A DNA stretch of 8,326 nt, taken from positions 1 through 8,326 of the forward strand of contig JASLDD010000303.1 of assembly GCA_030151725.1 (NCBI GenBank), in the 5' to 3' direction. This document shows, piece by piece, positions 1-8,326 of this stretch. A program made the position numbers and the translations under genes. Below the pieces are notes generated by a model. It made no database searches and was not told the origin of the DNA. It saw only the letters and a list, made by a program, of their open reading frames with translations. This DNA is from Solirubrobacteraceae bacterium (GTDB lineage Bacteria; Actinomycetota; Thermoleophilia; Solirubrobacterales; Solirubrobacteraceae). Position 1 is the stretch's first letter; every line of letters begins with the position of its first letter.

Positions 1-86
1 CTCCGTGGTCCACCGCTACGCGCGCGGCATCTCCTATCCCGAGTGGGGTGTCGGAGATGCAGCGCGCGTAGCGGTGGACCACGGAG
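1..86. repeat. 34-bp inverted repeat with 18-base loop at the window edge
   Basis: Bases 1-34 are the reverse complement of bases 53-86 except for one mismatch (position 26 against 61), with an 18-base loop at 35-52. Pairing runs to the very first base of the window. There is no T-run on either side, so it is not a standard intrinsic terminator, and it lies inside the J-domain reading frame. The two arms encode the same peptide (VVHRYAR) on opposite strands. On the plus strand arm and loop read RYARGISYPEWGVG, on the minus strand RYARCISDTPLGIG. The first looks more like a natural protein. Fold-back at a contig end is the likeliest explanation. A real small inversion is the alternative. Confidence 0.9.
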
Positions 87-463
87 TGATCGGGCACCCT
101 GCTGCCGAAGGGATCGTGCTTGGCGCGCTCCTGGGCGTGGGCGCGAGCTTTCTGCTCGGCTTCATAGGCACGCCGTCCGGCCTCTTCGCGTTCGCGCCGG
201 GCAGCGGCCGCGCTGACGCGCACGGCGTTGCGCGAGACCTCTCCGCCGCGTGAGCCCTCGGCCAACCGCTCGAGCTGGTCGGCCGCCTCGTTGATGGCCT
301 TGAGATGGCGCTCGTGCTCGTACTGGCGGCCTTGGGGGGCGACGTCGGGATGCCAGCGCTTGGCCATCTTGCGACGCGCCAGCTGCACGTCGCGCTTGTT
401 GAACGGGGCCTCGAGCTCCAGGAGGAGCAGGTGCTGCTCGATATCGAGGACGCTGGCGGGCAT
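1..463 (-). CDS. J-domain (DnaJ-like) protein, C-terminus cut by window edge
   Basis: This is an open reading frame from ATG at 463 with no stop before the left edge (154 codons visible). Residues 1-65 read as a J domain: helix II is basic (LARRKMAKRW) and is followed by the diagnostic HPD at residues 38-40, then a helix III-like stretch ending in INEAADQLERL. J domains stimulate the ATPase of Hsp70 (DnaK) chaperones, and this is probably a cytosolic co-chaperone or specialised J protein rather than DnaJ itself, since no G/F-rich or zinc-finger region follows. Residues 75-115 are an Arg/Glu/Ala-rich, probably helical segment. Residues 116-137 (HDPFGSRVPDHSVVHRYARC and on) lead into an inverted repeat. 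From residue 138 the reading is doubtful: it passes through the repeat's loop and second arm and uses an ATA codon (residue 143), out of character for this GC-rich DNA. The gene is divergent from ettA. No Shine-Dalgarno is seen before the ATG. Confidence 0.8.
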   Translation of the reverse strand, partial: MPASVLDIEQHLLLLELEAPFNKRDVQLARRKMAKRWHPDVAPQGRQYEHERHLKAINEAADQLERLAEGSRGGEVSRNAVRVSAAAARREREEAGRRAYEAEQKARAHAQERAKHDPFGSRVPDHSVVHRYARCISDTPLGIGDAARVAVDHG

Positions 464-472
464 GACCCGACA

Positions 473-478
473 ACGTTA
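473..478 (-). promoter_or_regulatory. Possible -10 box of the J-domain gene
   Basis: Read on the minus strand this is TAACGT, which fits the TANNNT pattern of actinobacterial -10 boxes. Its end is 9 bases before the ATG at 463, so transcription would start about 3 bases upstream of the start codon, giving a nearly leaderless mRNA. This agrees with the absence of a Shine-Dalgarno. No good -35 box is visible, so the call is tentative. Confidence 0.3.
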
Positions 479-507
479 GCGAGGGAGGCTGGGTTTCTCT
501 GCCCCTC

Positions 508-513
508 TATCCT
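508..513 (+). promoter_or_regulatory. ettA: Possible -10 box of ettA
   Basis: TATCCT matches TANNNT. With usual spacing transcription would begin at about 520-522, at or next to the ATG at 522. That predicts a leaderless mRNA, favours ATG 522 over the upstream GTG at 516, and explains why no ribosome binding site lies just before the gene. The purine-rich GAGGGAGG at 481-488 is too far from the start to act as one. No recognisable -35 box is present. Confidence 0.35.
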
Positions 514-521
514 GCGTGCCA

Positions 522-2169
<1,648 letters not shown>

Positions 2170-2177
<8 letters not shown>

Positions 2178-3015
2178 AGCATCGCCGGGCGAGTTCGACC
2201 GCGACACGGCGGTACGGCTTGAAGAGACATCGGGACTGTCACGTGTTTTCGCTGCCGAGATCTCCCCCGACTGGCGCGCCGGACGCGGGCCTCACGGGGG
2301 ATACCTGGCAGCAATGATGTTGAGAGCGTTGATGGAGGCGGTGGACGATCAAACGCGGGCGCCACGCTCGCTGACGATCCATTACCTGCGTGCGCCGGAG
2401 CCGGGGCCGGTGAGCATCCACACGACGCTGGAGCGCGCGGGTCGCTCGCTGAGCACGCTGTCGGCCCGCATGGAGCGAGACGGCGTTCCGCTGGCGCTGG
2501 CGCTGGCGGCCTTCTCGGTGCCATGGAGCGCACCGGAGTTCTCCGAGCTGCCGATGCCCGATGTCGCGCCTGTGGACCCCGCGACAGAGACAGGTGAGCC
2601 GCATCCGCTGGCGCCCCCGTTCGCGCGCCACCTGCGGCTGATTCACCGGATCGGGGCAATCCCGTTCAGCGGCTCGCCCGAGCCGATGGAGTTCGGGGCG
2701 TGGATGGGGCTCCCGTATCCGCGCCCGATAGACGCGCTGTCGCTGGCGTTCTTCAGCGATGCGCTACTGCCGGCGCCGTTTGCTCGTCTGAGCGGGCCGG
2801 CGGTCTCACCGACTGTCGATCTGACGATTCACTTCCGCGTGTCGATGCCCCGCTCGGCAGAGCCGGATCCACAGGAGCTGTGCTTTGGGCGCTTTGGCGC
2901 AAAGGTGGTCCACGAAGGCTTCTTCGAGGAGGACGGCGTGATCTGGGCGGCGGATGGCACGGTGCTCGCGCAGTCGCGCCAGCTGGCCTTGCTGCTGGCC
3001 CCCAAAACCGGTTAG
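2170..3015 (+). CDS. TesB-like acyl-CoA thioesterase, double hotdog (thioesterase family protein)
   Basis: The protein probably hydrolyses an acyl-CoA thioester to free acid and CoA in the cytosol; its chain-length preference cannot be read from the sequence. The first hotdog half (about residues 25-120) has the family signature WRAGRGPHGGYLAAMMLRAL at 35-54 and the strand IHYLRAPEPGPV at 70-81. The second half (about 175-278) contains TVDLTIHFR near 215-223 and ends ADGTVLAQSRQLALL at 261-275. Asp217 and Gln271 line up, by eye, with the Asp and Gln of the E. coli TesB triad. The third (Thr/Ser) position is not obvious here, so catalysis is inferred. The chosen start is GTG 2170, giving 281 residues and an 8-base overlap with the ettA stop (GTGGCTGA), which suggests translational coupling. 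An ATG at 2095 would overlap ettA by 83 bases and add sequence with no family resemblance. The cupin gene follows after 9 bases. Confidence 0.8.
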
Positions 3016-3024
3016 GCTGGCTGC

Positions 3025-3402
3025 ATGGCCAACTACACCGCGAAGCACATCAAGGACATGGAGGCCGCTCACGGGGGCGGATTCGTAAAGGCGCGCGCCG
3101 AGCTTGGCGTGAGCTCGTTTGGAATGCAGGTCATCAGGATGCCGGCCGACTTCAGCGACTACCCGGAGCACGATCACGCGCATGACGGCCAGGAGGAGGT
3201 CTACATGGCGCTGGCGGGCTCGGGCTGGCTGGACATCGACGGCGAGCGCGTGGAGCTAACGAAAGACGTCTTCGTCCGAGTGGACGCGGGCACCAAGCGC
3301 AAGGTCCACGCGGGTCCAGAGGGGCTGCAGATGCTCGTGCTGGGCGGCTGTCCGGGCGAGGCCTACAAGGTCACGCCCTTCACAGAACTGTCTGTGGCCT
3401 AG
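3025..3402 (+). CDS. Single-domain cupin protein
   Basis: This 125-residue protein is one small cupin barrel. Cupin motif 1 is textbook: His51-x-His53-x4-Glu58-x6-Gly65 (HAHDGQEEVYMALAGSG), giving three of the usual metal ligands. Motif 2 is looser: VRVDAGTKRKVH has Asp88-Ala-Gly where Pro-x-Gly is common, with His95 as the likely fourth ligand. A metal-binding fold is therefore well supported, but the substrate and even whether it is an enzyme cannot be told. No signal peptide or membrane segment is present. ATG 3025 is 9 bases after the thioesterase stop, so it is probably the third gene of the ettA transcript. Its ribosome site is weak. Its stop (3400-3402) is separated by only 2 bases from the stop of the opposing peptidase gene. 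Confidence 0.85.
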   Translation: MANYTAKHIKDMEAAHGGGFVKARAELGVSSFGMQVIRMPADFSDYPEHDHAHDGQEEVYMALAGSGWLDIDGERVELTKDVFVRVDAGTKRKVHAGPEGLQMLVLGGCPGEAYKVTPFTELSVA

Positions 3403-3404
3403 TC

Positions 3405-4522
3405 CTAGCGCGCGAAGGAAGTGCCGAGCTGCAGGCGCAGGGCCGCGGCGGCGATCAGCCGCGCGCAGGCGTGCACGTCCTCGAGCTGCACGAGCTCGAC
3501 GGGCGAGTGCATGTAGCGGATGGGGATCGATATGAGCCCGGTGGGCACGCCACCGCGGCTGATGTGCACGGCGTCGGCGTCGGTGCCCGTGGCGCGGCCG
3601 GTGGCCTCGACGGTGAAGGGGATCTTGTCGGCCTCGCCGGCCGCGTGCAGCAGCTCGAAGACGGCCCCGTTGAGCGTTGAGCCGCGGCTGATGACGGGAC
3701 CGGTGCCGAGCTCGTGCTTGCCGGTTTCCTTGACGTCGACGCCGGGAGCGTCTGTGGCGTGGGTGACGTCGATGACGATCGCAGCATCGGGCTCGAGCGC
3801 GAATGCGCTGGTGCGCGAGCCGCCGAACGTTGTCTCCTCCTGAGCGGCGGCAACAGCGGCGATCTCCCACTGCGCGCCCCCGGCCTCGGCCACCAGTCGC
3901 GCGGCCTCCAGCGCCACGAACGAGCCGAGCCTGTTGTCCAACGCTCTCGATACGAGCCTACCGTTGGGGAGCTCGAGCGGCTCGGCGTCGATCACGGCGA
4001 CGTCGCCAATGCGCACCATCCCACGCGCCTGCTCGCCGTCGCGGGCGCCGATGTCGATGTGCAGGTCGCGGATCGCGGGAACCTTCTTGCGCTCCTCGTC
4101 GCGCAGCAGGTGAATGGGCTTCTTGCCCACAACGCCGCGGACGGGGCCGGCTGTGGTGTCGAGCACGATGCGCTGGCCGACGAGGATCTGGGGATCCCAG
4201 CCGCCGACCTCGCGAAACCACAGATAGCCCTCATCGTCGATGTGGGTGACGATGAGCCCGATCTCGTCGATGTGGCCCATCACGAGCAGCCGTCGGGGGT
4301 TGCTGTCATAGCCGTGAGCGGGCGCAACGAGCGCCAGCGGCGTGCCCACGAGGTCTGTGCTGACCTGAGCGAACTTGCCGGCAGCCTCGCGCCAGACCCC
4401 GGCGGGCGCCGTCTCATAGCCCGAGGGTCCCCGCGCCCGAAGCAGCTCGAGCAGAACCGGTGTGAGCCCCTGCTCCGAGGCGCGCGAGCGTTTGGAGGGG
4501 GCTTTTTTTTGCCTCGGCTGGG

Positions 4523-4526
<4 letters not shown>
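3405..4526 (-). CDS. M42-family metallo-aminopeptidase (FrvX / glutamyl aminopeptidase-like)
   Basis: M42 enzymes are cytosolic, usually large tetrahedral, di-metal aminopeptidases that finish peptide breakdown. The expected residues are present: GHIDEIG with metal ligands His85 and Asp87, SRALDNRLG with bridging Asp197, QEETTFGG with catalytic Glu230 and ligand Glu231, VIDVTHATD with Asp253, and IRYMHSPVE with His340. The length of 373 is slightly over the usual 340-360 because of a basic Ser/Lys/Arg-rich N-terminal extension (about the first 20 residues), whose Gln6-Lys7-Lys8 codons sit in a run of eight A. The ATG overlaps the acnA stop as ATGA, so it is very probably translated by coupling from acnA. 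Specificity (Glu/Asp, Leu or other) cannot be deduced, and some relatives have been called endoglucanases, which I consider unlikely. The stop faces the cupin gene with a 2-base gap and no room for a terminator. Confidence 0.9.
4503..4510 (-). repeat. A8 homopolymer inside the start of the peptidase gene
   Basis: Eight A residues on the coding strand cover codons 6-8 (CAA AAA AAA) of the M42 peptidase. In DNA this GC-rich such a run stands out. Slippage here by one base would shift the frame before the catalytic domain. The frame as given is open, so the gene is intact in this sequence. Confidence 0.85.
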
Positions 4527-7366
<2,840 letters not shown>

Positions 7367-7372
7367 ATGCAT

Positions 7373-7377
7373 CTCCT
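7373..7377 (-). promoter_or_regulatory. acnA: Ribosome binding site of acnA
   Basis: Read on the minus strand this is AGGAG, the clearest Shine-Dalgarno in the window. It lies 6 bases before ATG 7366 and directly against ATG 7372, so it decides in favour of the shorter start. Confidence 0.75.
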
Positions 7378-7461
7378 GGGAAATCCGCGTCTACAGGGCT
7401 CCAGGCAGTCTCGCAGAGTCGCGGTCGCGATTCGGCGCAGAGGCTGTAGGCCGGGCGGGAG

Positions 7462-8326
7462 CTAATGGACGGGCTCTGAGGAGCGCGTCACGCGGCCCTT
7501 GCCCTGGCGCTTTGAGCGCAGCAGCGCTTCGTCGCACGCCTCGAGCAGATCGTCGGTGCCCATCGGCGACTGCCATTGGGCGACGCCGATGGAGGCCGAG
7601 ACACCCGACATCATGCCCTCGGCGGAGGGCAGCAGGCGTAGCCGCTCGAGCGCGCGCGCGGCGGCGGCGGCGGCGCTTTCGAGTTCGGCGTTGGGGAGGA
7701 TCACGACGAACTCGTCGCCCCCGTAGCGGGCAACTCGATCGAAGGCGCGAAACTCCCCCACGAGCGCCTGCACGACCGCGCGCAGCATCGCATCGCCGGC
7801 CTGATGGCCATGCTGGTCGTTGATCAGCTTGAAGTCATCCAAGTCGATGAGCATGCAGGACAACGGTCCGCCGGTGCGCATGGCGCGGCCGATCTCCTCG
7901 TCGAGGCGGCGGCGCATGGCGCGGTGGTTCATGCAGCCGGTGACAGCATCGGTACCGGCCTCGGCTCGTGCGCGCACGAGCGCAAGGGCGGTGCCTGCCT
8001 GCTCCACGAGGGCAGTGGCGAGTTCAATGGCCGACGCGGTGAACACCTCTGAGACGCGGCGAACGAGCATCACCACGGCCTCCACCTCGCTGCGCTCGGC
8101 AAGCGGCAGCAGCAGCGCACAGCTCACCTCGCCGGTGGCCGCCAGGCGCGGGACGCTGGCGGCGAACTCATCGGTGTCGGCGGCCAGGAAGCTGCGCCTG
8201 GTGCTCGCCACCCAGCTGACTCCCGGTGGACGCTCCGAGCGGGGCACCATGTAGCTCACGCGACCTGCGCCGGCGACCCGGTACACGGCCACGAGCTCGG
8301 CCTCGTCGCGGGTGCGGAGTTGGTGG
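7462..8326 (-). CDS. GGDEF diguanylate cyclase with GAF-like N-terminal region, 5' end cut by window edge
   Basis: The enzyme makes cyclic di-GMP from two GTP, a signal for surface attachment, motility and development. The frame is open to the right edge (in-frame residues HQLRTRDEAELV precede the first GTG at 8292), so the true start is outside the window. Numbered from GTG 8292, residues about 1-105 resemble the later part of a GAF sensor domain (CALLLPLAERSEVEAVVMLVRR, then a helix through FTASAIELATALVEQAGTAL). The cyclase domain follows from DAVTGCMNHRAM at 115. It has the metal and GTP-binding segment LIDLDDFKLINDQHGH at 148-163, an intact GGDEF at 191-195, and the inhibitory RxxD site as RAFD at 182-185, five residues before GGDEF. 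It should thus be active and feedback inhibited. No EAL domain or membrane segment lies in the visible part. The ligand of the GAF region is unknown. The stop is 84 bases before the acnA ribosome site, with no visible terminator. Confidence 0.9.
   Translation of the reverse strand, partial: HQLRTRDEAELVAVYRVAGAGRVSYMVPRSERPPGVSWVASTRRSFLAADTDEFAASVPRLAATGEVSCALLLPLAERSEVEAVVMLVRRVSEVFTASAIELATALVEQAGTALALVRARAEAGTDAVTGCMNHRAMRRRLDEEIGRAMRTGGPLSCMLIDLDDFKLINDQHGHQAGDAMLRAVVQALVGEFRAFDRVARYGGDEFVVILPNAELESAAAAAARALERLRLLPSAEGMMSGVSASIGVAQWQSPMGTDDLLEACDEALLRSKRQGKGRVTRSSEPVH
7651..7675. repeat. CG and GGC short tandem run coding for poly-Ala
   Basis: Five CG units are followed by about five GGC/GCG triplets. 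In the diguanylate cyclase gene this encodes the alanine run after NAELES (residues 207-212). It is a simple-sequence tract in a surface helix, with possible length variation between strains. Confidence 0.6.

Noticed and set aside
1..86. The inverted repeat as an intrinsic terminator or attachment site
   Set aside because: There is no T-run on either side, it sits inside a reading frame, and no integrase or other mobile gene is nearby.
5..253. 82-residue plus-strand reading frame over the inverted repeat
   Set aside because: It is antisense to the J-domain gene. Its first part mirrors the repeat arm and the rest has no protein-like character.
516..521. GTG 516 as the ettA start
   Set aside because: It would lie only 2 bases after the possible -10 box, has no ribosome site, and adds two residues not seen in the family.
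7367..7372. ATG 7372 as the acnA start
   Set aside because: The AGGAG directly abuts it, which is too close. The ATG at 7366 has the proper 6-base gap.
7391..7450. CTACAG / CTGTAG inverted pair in the region before acnA
   Set aside because: Only six bases match over a separation of more than 40, which is expected by chance.

Overview
The window is a high-GC stretch of ordinary, densely packed bacterial chromosome. Its base composition, GTG starts, apparently leaderless promoters and aconitase linker type all fit an actinomycete-type bacterium. My best guess is the Thermoleophilia/Solirubrobacterales side of Actinomycetota, but that is an impression from protein style and was not tested. I see no mobile element, CRISPR array, tRNA or rRNA, and no stretch over 300 bases without a gene.

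Layout from left to right. (1) A minus-strand gene for a small J-domain protein (start at 463) runs off the left edge. Its last part lies in a nearly perfect 34-bp inverted repeat (1-34 and 53-86) that ends exactly at base 1. This looks more like a fold-back at a sequence end than a genuine C-terminus. (2) Reading the other way is a plus-strand run: ettA (ABC-F translation factor), a TesB-like acyl-CoA thioesterase overlapping ettA by 8 bases, and a small cupin protein 9 bases further on. (3) The cupin gene converges, with a 2-base gap, on a minus-strand pair: acnA (aconitase, first in transcription order) followed by an M42-family metallo-aminopeptidase that overlaps it by 4 bases (ATGA). (4) At the right edge is a minus-strand diguanylate cyclase (GAF-like region plus GGDEF), cut at its N-terminus by the window end.

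How the genes relate. acnA is a TCA-cycle enzyme and its tight coupling to the M42 peptidase suggests co-expression, but no shared pathway is evident. The ettA-thioesterase-cupin run also looks co-transcribed, without an obvious common function. The shared region between the J-domain gene and ettA (464-521) carries possible -10 boxes placed so that both transcripts would begin at or near their start codons. I found no convincing new biological system. The points most worth checking are the inverted repeat at the left edge, the divergent leaderless start region, and the linker of the aconitase with its ESYPASDPPA motif.
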